Notes: generated from the sequence alone by a model not told the origin. A DNA stretch of 29,408 bases from Pseudomonadota bacterium (GCA_023390955.1 JAEWBW010000460.1:1-29408); one strand, 5' to 3'. Shown: positions 7,321 through 15,438, counted from the stretch's first letter. Translations and numbers: made by a program.

Positions 7321-8580
7321 ATGAAGAACATACTCCCTGTTGCATTGCGAACTGTTGCATTGCGAACGTTCCTCGGTGCTGCCGCCTTCGGCGCACTGAT
7401 GTCCGCGTCAGGCGCGGCACTCGCGGCAGATCCCATCAAGATCGGCGTGATCGCGGAAGCACAAGCCATCGCCGGCGCTTCAATCCCGCAGGCTGCGCAA
7501 CTAGCAGCCGAAGAGATCAACGCCGCCGGCGGCGTGGATGGGCGCAAGATCGAGATCATCGGCTACGACAACCATTCTTCCTCGGCGGATTCGGTGCGCG
7601 CGTTCCAGCGTGCGGTGAACGAGGACAAGGTCAACGCGGTCATCGCCAGCTATATCAGTGAAGTCGTCCTGGCGCTGGAACCCTGGGCCTCGCGCTTGAA
7701 GACGCCATTCGTCACGCCGGGCGCGGCCTCCAACGAGATCAGCAAGAGCGTCCATGCCGACTATGAGAAGAACAAGTACACATTCCACGGCTATCTGACT
7801 TCGGCGGCGCTGGCGCTGTCGGTCTGCGACGCGGCCAAGGATCTTCTCGTCGACAAGATGCACATGAAGACGGCCGTCATCATGAGCGAGGATGCGGCCT
7901 GGACCAAGCCGCTCGACATCGGCTACGAGGAGTGCCTGCCGAAGGTCGGGCTGAAGGTGCTCGATCACATCCGCTTCTCGCCCGATACCACCGACTTCAC
8001 GCCGATCTTCAACAAGATCGAAGGCTCCAAGCCCGACGTGATCATCACCGGCATCTCGCATGTCGGCGTGCAGCCGACGGTGCAATGGAAGAACCAGCAG
8101 GTGCCGATCCCGATGTTCGGCATCTCCTCGCAGGCGACCAACGAAACGTTCGGCAAGGACACCAACCAGGCAGCCGAAGGCGTGCTTTATCAGGGTGTCT
8201 CCGGGCCCGGCGTCGCGGTGACACCGAAGTCGGTGCCGTTCGCGGAAAACTTCAAGAAGAAGTACGGCAACTACCCGTCCTATGCCGGCTACACCGCCTA
8301 TGACGAAGTCTATTACATCGCCGATGCGATCAAGCGCGCAGGTTCGACCGAGGCCGACAAGCTGGTCGCGGCGCTGGAGAAGACCGACTGGGAAGGCACC
8401 ATCGGCCGCGTCCAGTTCTACGGCAAGGACGATCCGTTCACCCACTCGATCAAGTACGGCAAGGGCCTGATCACCGGGCTGATGCTGCAATGGCAGGGCG
8501 GCAAGCAGAGCGCGGTCTGGCCCAAGGACGTCGCCAAGGTCGACATCAAGTTCCCGAGCTTCATCAAGCTCAGCAACTGA
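7321..8580 (+). CDS. Branched-chain amino-acid-type ABC transporter substrate-binding protein (first copy)
   Basis: A 419-residue periplasmic binding protein, type 1 fold. Residues 1-35 form a Sec signal ending A-L-A-A before DPIKIGVIAE, the usual first strand. EINAAGGVDGRKIEI and the following YDN segment are the family's early landmarks. It opens the operon: LivH, LivM and a fused LivG-LivF follow, and a close paralogue sits beyond them at 12007. A stem-loop with a short T-run after the stop probably holds most transcripts to this gene, giving excess binding protein. The signal peptide contains a tandem VALRT-VALRT (residues 7-16), encoded by a perfect 15-bp duplication. The ligand is not readable from sequence; amino acids, amides, urea and aromatic acids are all bound by this family. 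Confidence 0.9.
   Translation: MKNILPVALRTVALRTFLGAAAFGALMSASGAALAADPIKIGVIAEAQAIAGASIPQAAQLAAEEINAAGGVDGRKIEIIGYDNHSSSADSVRAFQRAVNEDKVNAVIASYISEVVLALEPWASRLKTPFVTPGAASNEISKSVHADYEKNKYTFHGYLTSAALALSVCDAAKDLLVDKMHMKTAVIMSEDAAWTKPLDIGYEECLPKVGLKVLDHIRFSPDTTDFTPIFNKIEGSKPDVIITGISHVGVQPTVQWKNQQVPIPMFGISSQATNETFGKDTNQAAEGVLYQGVSGPGVAVTPKSVPFAENFKKKYGNYPSYAGYTAYDEVYYIADAIKRAGSTEADKLVAALEKTDWEGTIGRVQFYGKDDPFTHSIKYGKGLITGLMLQWQGGKQSAVWPKDVAKVDIKFPSFIKLSN
7337..7367. repeat. 15-bp perfect tandem duplication in a signal-peptide coding region
   Basis: The unit CTGTTGCATTGCGAA occurs at 7337-7351 and again at 7352-7366, with the period holding through 7367. It is in frame and adds five residues, VALRT, to the signal peptide of the first binding protein. 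It is AT-richer than the surrounding codons. Confidence 0.9.
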
Positions 8581-8592
8581 TCGACAGGAATG

Positions 8593-8618
8593 CTCCCGGG
8601 ACCACCTCCCGGGAGTTT
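8593..8618 (+). terminator. Attenuator-like stem-loop between binding-protein gene and permease genes
   Basis: CTCCCGGGA (8593-8601) and TCCCGGGAG (8607-8615) form a perfect 9-bp stem with a 5-base loop, 12 bases after the first binding-protein stop, followed by TTT. A stem of this kind after the first gene of an ABC operon usually trims or stabilises the upstream message while letting some transcription continue. Confidence 0.65.
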
Positions 8619-8682
8619 CCACATGCGGCTCACGCAGCACCTTTCCTCAAAGCGGCAGCTCGACTGCCCCGGCCAACAATAG

Positions 8683-9558
8683 ATGCGAGCATTCCAGATT
8701 CTGATCGATGGCTTTGCCATCAGTGCCCTCTACGCCCTCGGCGCGACCGGCTTCACCCTGATCTTCGGCGTCTCCGGCGTCCTCAACCTCTCCCACGGTG
8801 CCATCATGGTGGCCGCAGCGGTGGCCGCCTGGGCCGCCGCCAGCATCCTCGGCGTCGGCACCTATGCCGGGGCACTGATCGGGGTCGGCGTAGCGCTCAT
8901 CACCTCCTTTCTTACCTATTTTGCCGTGGTGAAGCCGATCCAGGATTCCCGGCGCATTCCCAACGAGGAGAAGGAGATCTTCGTCCTCACGGGAACCTTG
9001 CTCTGGGGCATCATGATCCAGGAACTGATCGCCTACTTCTTCACCAACAATGCCAAAACCGTGCTGCCGATCGTCGAGGGCGTGGTCGAGATCCTCGGCG
9101 TGCGCACGCCGCGGAACGAGATCTTCACTGCGATCGTGTGCTGCCTCGTCATCGGACTGCTGTGGTTGCTGGTGAACCGCACCCGCACCGGCAAGGCGGT
9201 GCTGGCCGCGTCGATGAACCCGCGCGGCGTCACGCTGCTCGGCCTCGAGCTCACCAACATCTACATCGTGGTATGGGCGATCTACGGCATCCTTGCCGGC
9301 ATTGCCGGCGTCCTGCTCGGCATGTTCCTCGGCGTCAGCTCGTACAGCGTGGGGCCACTGACCGCGAGCGCCTTCTCGATCGTCGTGCTCGGCGGCCTCG
9401 GCAGCGTCTCGGGCTCACTGATCGCGGCCTTCGTGGTCGGCTATCTCGAAACCCTCACGGCCTATCTGGTCTCACCCGCCTACCGCACCATTCCGGCACT
9501 GCTGCTGCTGGTGTTCGTGATGTACATCCGGCCCCAGGGCCTTCTGGGGAGGCGCTGA
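8683..9558 (+). CDS. livH: Branched-chain amino-acid-type ABC permease, LivH family
   Basis: A 291-residue inner-membrane protein with about eight hydrophobic segments. The opening FQILIDGFAISALYALGATG and LIFGVSGVLNLSHGAIMV are the LivH landmarks. The segment VLGGLGSVSGSLIAAFVVG near the C-terminus is the conserved cytoplasmic loop that contacts the ATPases. The length is normal for the family. It is separated from the upstream binding-protein gene by a stem-loop and from livM by one base, so livH, livM and the ATPase gene form one tight translational unit. I use the symbol for family only. Confidence 0.9.
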   Translation: MRAFQILIDGFAISALYALGATGFTLIFGVSGVLNLSHGAIMVAAAVAAWAAASILGVGTYAGALIGVGVALITSFLTYFAVVKPIQDSRRIPNEEKEIFVLTGTLLWGIMIQELIAYFFTNNAKTVLPIVEGVVEILGVRTPRNEIFTAIVCCLVIGLLWLLVNRTRTGKAVLAASMNPRGVTLLGLELTNIYIVVWAIYGILAGIAGVLLGMFLGVSSYSVGPLTASAFSIVVLGGLGSVSGSLIAAFVVGYLETLTAYLVSPAYRTIPALLLLVFVMYIRPQGLLGRR

Positions 9559-9559
9559 G

Positions 9560-10486
9560 ATGTCCAACTTCTTCACCTCGCGCCTGTTCTTCATCTCGCT
9601 CGCCCTGGTCGTGATCGCGGCAACGCTGCCGCTCTACGTCTCCGGCTATGTCCTCGGCCTTCTCACCGTCGCCTTCTATTTCGGTGTATTCGCGATGGCC
9701 TGGGACCTGCTGTTCGGCTTCGCAGGCGAGGTCAATTTCGGCCCGACCTTCCTGATCGGCGTCGGCGCCTACACCGCGGGCATTCTGAACAACCAGTTCG
9801 GTTGGCCGGTCTATCTCTGCATCGTGATCGGCGCGCTCGCCTCCGTCATCGCCGGCCTCGTTCTGGCGCTGCCGGCGCTCCGGGTGCGTGGGCCCTATTT
9901 CGGCCTGACGACGCTGGTCGCAGTCCTGATGCTGCAGAACTTCATCGTGGTGTTCGCCGATCTCACCGGCGGTGAGATCGGACTGACCATTCCCGATGTC
10001 ATCACTATCGACGCCGGCGCGAACTACTGGATCGCGCTCGGCTTCATGACGATCTCGGCGGCGATCCTCTATGGACTGTCACAATCGCCGATCGGGCTCG
10101 TGCTGCAGGCCAGCGGCCAGGATCCCGTGCAGGCCGGCGCGCTCGGCTTCAACATCGTCAAGCACAAGCTCGCCGCCTTCGTCGTCTCCGCGTTCTTCTC
10201 GGGATTGTCGGGCGCGCTGCTGGTGTTCTACTTCGGCACCGCCTCGGTCGGGACCGTCGTCGACGTCGCGGTCGGCGTCAATGTGATCGTCGCCGCCGTG
10301 CTCGGCGGCCGGCGTACCGTGCTCGGCGCAGCGCTGGGCGCGATCTTCCTGATCGTTGCCGGTGAATTCCTGAGGCCGACCGGCGAGCTTGCGACCTTCA
10401 TCGTCTCCGCGGTCGCCCTTCTCGTCGTGCTGTTCTTCCCCGGCGGCTTCCTCGGAGCGGCCCTCTCGCGTGAGGCGCGCTCGTGA
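9560..10486 (+). CDS. livM: Branched-chain amino-acid-type ABC permease, LivM family
   Basis: A 308-residue inner-membrane protein that pairs with LivH to form the channel. The motifs LLFGFAGEVNFGPTFLIGVG and LALPALRVRGPYFGLTTL are typical of LivM, and VIVAAVLGGRRTVLGAALG is the ATPase-contacting loop. It begins one base after the livH stop with GGGGAGG at 9547-9553 as ribosome site. Its TGA overlaps the start of the next gene (TGATG), so production of the ATPase is coupled to it. Length is about average, without the long N-terminal extension seen in some LivM proteins. Confidence 0.9.
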   Translation: MSNFFTSRLFFISLALVVIAATLPLYVSGYVLGLLTVAFYFGVFAMAWDLLFGFAGEVNFGPTFLIGVGAYTAGILNNQFGWPVYLCIVIGALASVIAGLVLALPALRVRGPYFGLTTLVAVLMLQNFIVVFADLTGGEIGLTIPDVITIDAGANYWIALGFMTISAAILYGLSQSPIGLVLQASGQDPVQAGALGFNIVKHKLAAFVVSAFFSGLSGALLVFYFGTASVGTVVDVAVGVNVIVAAVLGGRRTVLGAALGAIFLIVAGEFLRPTGELATFIVSAVALLVVLFFPGGFLGAALSREARS

Positions 10487-11967
10487 TGGATCAGAGGCTT
10501 TCAAACCGGCCCGTTCTCGAAGTCCGTGGCCTGACCAAGCGCTTCGGTGGCCTGACCGCCGTCAAGAACCTCGGCTTCGAGGTGAATGGTGGCGAGATCT
10601 TCGGCCTGATCGGACCGAACGGCTCCGGCAAATCGACCGCCATGAAGAGCGTGATGGGCATCGAGCGCCCGACCGCCGGTGAGGTCATCTTCGAGGGCGA
10701 AGACGTCGCCGGCCTTCCCGCGCACAGGATCGCGCGAAAAGGCTTTGGCATGGTGTTCCAGCACTCGCGGCCGCTGAACCGGCAGACCGTGCTGGAAAAC
10801 ATCATGGTCGCGCTGCTGCCGGACAGCCTGTTCATGCTGTTTCCCGACAAGGCGCTGGTCGAACGCGCCAAGTGGATCGCCGATCGCGTCGGCCTCGGCA
10901 GTGTCATGAACCGCCGTCCGCCGACACTCCCCTTTGCCGACCTGCGCCGGCTCGAGCTCGCCAAGGCGATCGCACGCGATCCGAAGGTGGTGCTGGTCGA
11001 CGAGCCCTTTGCGGGCCTGACCCGGGCCGAGGTCGACGTCTTCTCAGATCTGATCCGCAGCTTTCGCGACGAAGGACGCGCGGTCATGCTGGTCGACCAC
11101 AACGTCAAGAGCGTCGCGGCGCTCGTCGACCGCGTGCTCGCGATGTATCTCGGCGAGGAGATCGTCACCGGCAAGGCCGACGAGGTGATGCGCAACGAGA
11201 CGGTGCGCAAGGTTTATCTCGGCGGCGCCATCGAAACGCATGCGCGGCCCGAAACCAGCTTCAAGGACAAGGTGCCGCTGCTGCAGGTCGAGAATGTCAG
11301 CGTCCATTACGGCAAGGCACAGGCGCTGGAGAACGTCTCGATCCACATCCACGAGGGTGAATTCGTCTCCATCGTCGGCCTCAACGGCGCCGGCAAGACC
11401 ACGCTGTTCAACACCATCTCCGGCTTCCTGCCCTATAGCGGCGAGATCACGCGGAGGGGGGAGAAGCTACGCGGCACAAGCCCCGCTAAGATCGCCCGAA
11501 GCGGTCTCGTCCAGTGCCCGGAATCGCGCGAGCTGTTCGGCGAGATGACGGTGCGGGAAAACCTCGACCTCGGCGGCCAGCATTTGCCCGACGACAAGCG
11601 CGCCGCTCAGCTCGCCTGGCTGTTCGAGCTGTTCCCGATCCTGAAGGAGCGGCAGGGCCAGCTGGCCCAGACTCTCTCCGGCGGCGAGCAGCAGATGCTG
11701 GCAATCGGTCGCGCGCTGATGATGCAGCCGCAGATCCTGATCCTGGACGAGCCGACGCTCGGCCTTGCGCCGGTCATCCTCGAGCTCCTGTCCAAGGCGC
11801 TGGAGCGGCTGCGCCAGACCACATCGATCACGGTACTGCTCGGCGAGCAGAACGTGACCTTTGCCCTTCCGCACGCCGACCGCGTCTATGTGCTCGAACA
11901 TGCGCGCATCGTCTGGGAAGGCGATCCCGGCCGCTTCGCCGCGGAGGCCGGCGCCGACTTCCTCTAA
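10486..11967 (+). CDS. Fused LivG-LivF ABC transporter ATP-binding protein
   Basis: A 493-residue polypeptide holding two complete ABC ATPase domains, normally encoded as separate livG and livF. Domain 1 (about residues 9-250) is LivG-like: Walker A GPNGSGKST at 43-51, Q-loop FQHSRP at 91-96, Walker B VVLVDE at 168-173, and H-loop VDHN. Domain 2 (about 265-490) is LivF-like: Walker A GLNGAGKTT at 298-306, signature LSGGEQQ at 397-403, Walker B ILILDE at 417-422, and the LivF-type EQNV in place of the H-loop. In domain 1 the signature is LPFADLRR (148-155), where LivG usually has a Y-G-Q/D-Q core, so the key Gly is replaced. The linker is only some 15 residues. ATG 10486 overlaps the livM stop; a GTG at 10483 is the alternative. 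Confidence 0.9.
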   Translation: MDQRLSNRPVLEVRGLTKRFGGLTAVKNLGFEVNGGEIFGLIGPNGSGKSTAMKSVMGIERPTAGEVIFEGEDVAGLPAHRIARKGFGMVFQHSRPLNRQTVLENIMVALLPDSLFMLFPDKALVERAKWIADRVGLGSVMNRRPPTLPFADLRRLELAKAIARDPKVVLVDEPFAGLTRAEVDVFSDLIRSFRDEGRAVMLVDHNVKSVAALVDRVLAMYLGEEIVTGKADEVMRNETVRKVYLGGAIETHARPETSFKDKVPLLQVENVSVHYGKAQALENVSIHIHEGEFVSIVGLNGAGKTTLFNTISGFLPYSGEITRRGEKLRGTSPAKIARSGLVQCPESRELFGEMTVRENLDLGGQHLPDDKRAAQLAWLFELFPILKERQGQLAQTLSGGEQQMLAIGRALMMQPQILILDEPTLGLAPVILELLSKALERLRQTTSITVLLGEQNVTFALPHADRVYVLEHARIVWEGDPGRFAAEAGADFL

Positions 11968-12006
11968 CTCGCAAGCACGAACAACAACGAAGAAAGGGAA
12001 ACGACC

Positions 12007-13245
12007 ATGCGACCATCGACGATCCTGGGCAGCAGTGCTCTCGCCTCCGCGCTGGCGCTCTGCCTCGCCGCGCCCGCTTATGCGCAGTCGAATGCCCCGA
12101 TCAAGATCGGCGTGATCGCAGAAGTGCAGTCGATCGCAGGTGCGGCGACGCCCGGCGGCGCGCAGATCGCGGCCGATGAGATCAACGCCAAGGGCGGCAT
12201 CATGGGCCGCAAGATCGAGATCGTCACTTACGACAACAAGAGCTCCTCGGCGGATTCGGTGCGCGCCTTCCAGCGCGCGGTGAGCGAGGACAAGGTCTCG
12301 GCCGTGATCGCAAGCTATATCAGCGAGGTCGTGCTGGCGCTGGAGCCCTGGGCCGCACGCCTGAAGATGCCGCTGATCACGCCCGGCGCGGCCTCCAACG
12401 AGATCACCAAGGCGGTTCACAACGACTATGAGAAGAACAAGTACACCTTTCACGGCTATCTGACCTCGGCCGCCCAGGCCCAGCTCGTCTGCGACGCCGC
12501 CAAGGAGCTGCTGGTCGACCAGCTTAAATTCAAGACGGTTGCGATCATGAGCGAGGATGCAGCCTGGACCAAGCCGCTCGACGTCGGCTACGAAGCCTGC
12601 CTGCCGAAGGTCGGGCTGAAGGTGGTCGAGCACGTCCGCTTCTCGCCCGACACCACCGACTTCACGCCGATCTTCAACAACATCGAGAGCAAGAAGCCCG
12701 ACGTGATCGTGACCGGCATCTCCCATGTCGGCGTGCAGCCGACCGTGCAGTGGAAGAACCAGCAGGTGCCGATCCCGATGTTCGGCATCAGCGCGCAGGC
12801 GCTGAGCCCGACCTTCTGGAAGGACACCAACGGCGCCGCCGACGGCGTACCGTCGCTCGCGGTAGCGACGCCCGACGTTGCCGTGACCTCGAAGACAAAG
12901 CCATTCGCGGCCGCCTTCAAGGCCAAGTTCGGCACGCCGCCGGCCTATACCGGCTACACCGCCTATGACGAGGTCTACATCATCGCCGAAGCGATCCAGC
13001 GCGCCGGCGGGACCGATCCGGACAAGATGGTCGCCGAGATGGAGAAGACCAATTTCGAAGGCACGATCGGCCAGATCCAGTTCTACGGCAAGAACGACGA
13101 GTTCACCCATGGCATCAAGTCCGGCCCCGGCGCCGTCACCGGCCTCGTCTTTCAGTGGCAGGACAGCAAGCAGGTCGTGGTCTGGCCGCAGAAGATCGCC
13201 GAAGGCAAGTTGAAGTTTCCGAGCTTTGTGAAGCTGTCACACTAG
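12007..13245 (+). CDS. Branched-chain amino-acid-type ABC transporter substrate-binding protein (second copy)
   Basis: A 412-residue periplasmic protein, type 1 binding fold, with a Sec signal ending A-Y-A-Q near residue 27. It is a close paralogue of the protein at 7321. By eye roughly three quarters of mature residues match, including SSSADSVRAFQRAV, YISEVVLALEPWA, PGAASNEI and SPDTTDFTPIFN. Differences cluster in a segment before the C-terminal third (SPTFWKDTNGAADGVPSLAV here against NETFGKDTNQAAEGVLYQGV there), which in this fold lies near the ligand cleft. It follows the ATPase gene by 39 bases with a GAAAGGGA ribosome site and is closed by a strong terminator, so it is the last gene of the operon. 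The two proteins probably feed the same channel with different ligands or affinities. Confidence 0.9.
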   Translation: MRPSTILGSSALASALALCLAAPAYAQSNAPIKIGVIAEVQSIAGAATPGGAQIAADEINAKGGIMGRKIEIVTYDNKSSSADSVRAFQRAVSEDKVSAVIASYISEVVLALEPWAARLKMPLITPGAASNEITKAVHNDYEKNKYTFHGYLTSAAQAQLVCDAAKELLVDQLKFKTVAIMSEDAAWTKPLDVGYEACLPKVGLKVVEHVRFSPDTTDFTPIFNNIESKKPDVIVTGISHVGVQPTVQWKNQQVPIPMFGISAQALSPTFWKDTNGAADGVPSLAVATPDVAVTSKTKPFAAAFKAKFGTPPAYTGYTAYDEVYIIAEAIQRAGGTDPDKMVAEMEKTNFEGTIGQIQFYGKNDEFTHGIKSGPGAVTGLVFQWQDSKQVVVWPQKIAEGKLKFPSFVKLSH

Positions 13246-13264
13246 TAGCCCTGACCCGAAACGG

Positions 13265-13295
13265 GCCCACCGTCCTCGCGGGCGGTGGGCTTTTT
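13265..13295 (+). terminator. Intrinsic terminator after second binding-protein gene
   Basis: GCCCACCG (13265-13272) and CGGTGGGC (13283-13290) pair perfectly around a 10-base loop and are followed at once by TTTTT (13291-13295). This is the clearest Rho-independent terminator in the window and marks the end of the operon that starts at 7321. Confidence 0.9.
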
Positions 13296-13354
13296 CATTG
13301 TCTCTCGCAGTTGCGTTCTGTGTCGCGCCCATCGCCTATCGACCTTGGGCGATG

Positions 13355-13383
13355 TTGACTTTCCAGGTCCCCCTCCCAATACT
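13355..13383 (+). promoter_or_regulatory. Predicted promoter for third binding-protein gene
   Basis: TTGACT (13355-13360), a 17-base spacer and AATACT (13378-13383) give a good -35/-10 arrangement just after the terminator. An A-rich leader and the ribosome site GAGGGAGGAT precede the ATG at 13435. It implies that the third binding protein is expressed independently of the operon upstream. Confidence 0.6.
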
Positions 13384-13434
13384 TCCAAAAAAAATAACAA
13401 GACCAATCACAGACGGGCTTTGAGGGAGGATAGG

Positions 13435-14745
13435 ATGCCGACTTCACGCAGGCAGCTGCTGAAGACATCGGCGGCTGCCGCCGCCGCACTCAGCTTCGAT
13501 TGGACACGGGCACAGGCGCAAGCCGAGAACTTGCGCATCGGCCTGATCTACGACCTGACCGGACCGTTCGCGGCCGGCGGCTCGGTCGCCTCCTCGGTCG
13601 GCGCGCAGATCGCGATCGACCTCGTCAACGAGAAGGGCGGCATCGGCGGCAAGACCAAGATCGTGCCGGTTGCCGCCGACTCCCAGAGCAAGGCCGACGT
13701 CGCCATCAACGAGGCCGAACGCCTGATCAGCCAGGAGAAGGTCGACATCATCAACGGCGTCTATTCCAGCGCGCACGCCGTGCCGATGGCCGCGAAGGTC
13801 GAGCAGCAGAAGAAGATCCTCTGGATCACGACCGCGGTGTCGACCGCCGTGTTCAAGGACAAGAACCTGCAATACGTGGTTCGCGCGCAGATCCACTCAG
13901 ATCAGTATGGCCAGGCCTTCGCCGGCTTCATGAGCGAGCACGCCAAGGCCAAGCTCGGCATGGATCCGAAGGACGTCAAGATCGCGCTGATCCACGAGGA
14001 CGGTCCTTACGGCGTCGGCGTCGCCGCCGCGGACGAAGCCTATGCCAAGGAGGCCGGGCTTCAGGTCGTGCTGCGCGAGGGCTATTCGGCTTCCGCCCCG
14101 GATCTCTCGGTGCTGGTCACAAAACTCAAGCGCGCCAAGGCCGACGTGATCTCGCATGCTGGCTACAATCCCGACATTACCCTATTCCTGCGGCAGGCCC
14201 GCGAGAACGGGCTGCGCTTCAAGATGCTGTTCGGGGCCGGCGCCGGCTACAGCCAGCTCGACAAGCTGCGCGCGACCTTCGGCACCGACATCGACAATTT
14301 CTGCAACATCGATCCGGTGCCGGCGCAATTGCTCGATGGAGCAAAGCTCGCGCCGGGCATTGGCGATCTCACCAAGGAGATGGTCACGCGCTTCCGGGCC
14401 AAGACCGGCGCCACCGAAGTGCCGCCGCATTGCTCGATGGGTTTCAACCAAACCTGGATATTGCTCAACAACGTGTTGCCGGTCGCCAAGGAAAAGTACG
14501 GCAGCTTCGATCCCGACGCGATCCGCAAGGCCGCGCTCGACGTCGACATTCCCGCGGGCGGCACCATCCAGGGCTATGGCGTAAAGTTCTTCCGGCCGGG
14601 CACACCGATGTCGGGACAGAACGAGCGCTCGACGCCGGTGGTGATGCAGAACGCCGGCGAGCACATCTCGGTGGTGTGGCCGACCAACATCCGCACGCAG
14701 GATCCGGTGTTCCCGCTGCCGAAGGGTTCGACTTACGCGGCATAG
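13435..14745 (+). CDS. Tat-exported ABC transporter substrate-binding protein, type 1 (third, divergent)
   Basis: A 436-residue periplasmic binding protein of the same broad fold as its two upstream neighbours but clearly divergent from them. The signal is twin-arginine: SRRQLLK at residues 4-10, then an alanine-rich segment and A-Q-A. ENLRIGLIYDLTGPFAAGG and NEKGGIGGKTKI are the early landmarks. I start at ATG 13435, behind GAGGGAGGAT; an open frame reaches further back but lies inside the predicted promoter. No second permease or ATPase set is beside it, so it either borrows the Liv-type channel upstream or works with distant genes. The Tat signal may mean it folds before export. The ligand is unknown. 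Confidence 0.88.
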   Translation: MPTSRRQLLKTSAAAAAALSFDWTRAQAQAENLRIGLIYDLTGPFAAGGSVASSVGAQIAIDLVNEKGGIGGKTKIVPVAADSQSKADVAINEAERLISQEKVDIINGVYSSAHAVPMAAKVEQQKKILWITTAVSTAVFKDKNLQYVVRAQIHSDQYGQAFAGFMSEHAKAKLGMDPKDVKIALIHEDGPYGVGVAAADEAYAKEAGLQVVLREGYSASAPDLSVLVTKLKRAKADVISHAGYNPDITLFLRQARENGLRFKMLFGAGAGYSQLDKLRATFGTDIDNFCNIDPVPAQLLDGAKLAPGIGDLTKEMVTRFRAKTGATEVPPHCSMGFNQTWILLNNVLPVAKEKYGSFDPDAIRKAALDVDIPAGGTIQGYGVKFFRPGTPMSGQNERSTPVVMQNAGEHISVVWPTNIRTQDPVFPLPKGSTYAA

Positions 14746-15231
14746 CGCGCAGTCGTGATCGCGGCGAGACTACCCTCCCTCTCCCCGCTTGCGGGGAGAG
14801 GGTTGGGGTGAGGGGGAGTCTCCGCGAAGACGGTGACAGAGAGACTCGCGGAGAGTCCCCCGCACCCGATCGCTCCGCGATCGACCTCTCCCCGCAAGCG
14901 GGGCGAGGTGACGACGCAGCTCCGCCACCGCTTCACAACTTCATCTCACCAAAAACGTTGCAGCCAGCCTCCCCTGCACGCGATGGTTACGCTTTTCGCG
15001 TTCTGGTTGGATTTTCGGCCGCAAAGCTGCTCGCTCGGGTTGCGAGACGAAGTCTTGCTGAAACAGAGCCCTGCTAGGGTGGAGCTTTAATATTCGGTCC
15101 TTGCTCTATTTTTTGCAGATTCACGCCGGATTACGCATCTCATTTTAGCATCATCGGCGAAGTGGCTCGCATTACGGAGCCCTGCAGGGACCGCGATTAT
15201 TTGGATCACGAATTAAGCGATGGGGGTGACG
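14746..15231. other. Intergenic region with palindromic repeat and AT-richer tail
   Basis: The first part holds the repeat listed separately (14777-14908). The remaining 320 bases are AT-richer than the genes, with CTATTTTTTGCAG near 15110 and CATTTTAGCATCATC near 15141. This probably contains the promoter of the small ORFs that follow, but I cannot place -35 and -10 boxes with confidence. I see no RNA gene here. Confidence 0.5.
14777..14908. repeat. 132-bp palindromic intergenic repeat
   Basis: CCCTCTCCCCGC-TT-GCGGGGAGAGGG (14777-14802) is a near-perfect hairpin. CCTCTCCCCGC-AA-GCGGGGCGAGG (14885-14908) is a second one, the inverse of the first with one mismatch. Between them, GGTGAGGGGGAGTCTCCGCG and CGCGGAGAGTCCCCCGCACC are also inverted, so the whole block can fold into one long cruciform-like stem with branches. 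This is a common class of dispersed repeat in Bradyrhizobium and relatives. It sits 32 bases past the third binding-protein stop and may end its transcript. Confidence 0.8.
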
Positions 15232-15420
15232 ATGCCCGCCATATTCGAATTTCTCTACAAGGAGTTTTGCCGCGCGCGCCTCGTTGAAATGCGCAAACAG
15301 CTCATGCTCACCGGCAATCATCCCGAACTCTTCCTGCCGGATGACGATGCCGCTGGTCCGGACGGCGATGACCGCACGGACGCGCAGCGTGACATCGAAC
15401 TGAAGCGCGCCGGAAAATAG
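15232..15420 (+). CDS. Small charged protein of unknown function
   Basis: A 62-residue ORF starting MPAIFEFLYKEFCRARLVEM and ending in a very acidic then mixed-charge tail (LFLPDDDAAGPDGDDRTDAQ, then RDIELKRAGK). I do not recognise it. Codons prefer G or C in the third position, like neighbouring genes, and the front half could form an amphipathic helix. ATG 15232 has the G-rich GGGGGTG before it; an in-frame ATG at 15220 would add four residues. It is followed 18 bases later by a tiny membrane-peptide ORF with its own ribosome site, so the two may be a mini-operon. The long ORF on the opposite strand looks like a mirror of it and not a gene. Confidence 0.55.
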   Translation: MPAIFEFLYKEFCRARLVEMRKQLMLTGNHPELFLPDDDAAGPDGDDRTDAQRDIELKRAGK

Positions 15421-15438
15421 TTTGTCGCGGAGGCCACA

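Noticed and set aside
11467..13110. 547-residue minus-strand open frame
   Set aside because: Covers the ATPase and second binding protein in antisense, with no motif of its own.
14947..15090. Plus-strand ORF between the palindromic repeat and the small ORFs
   Set aside because: It begins inside the repeat and its codons lack the bias of nearby genes.
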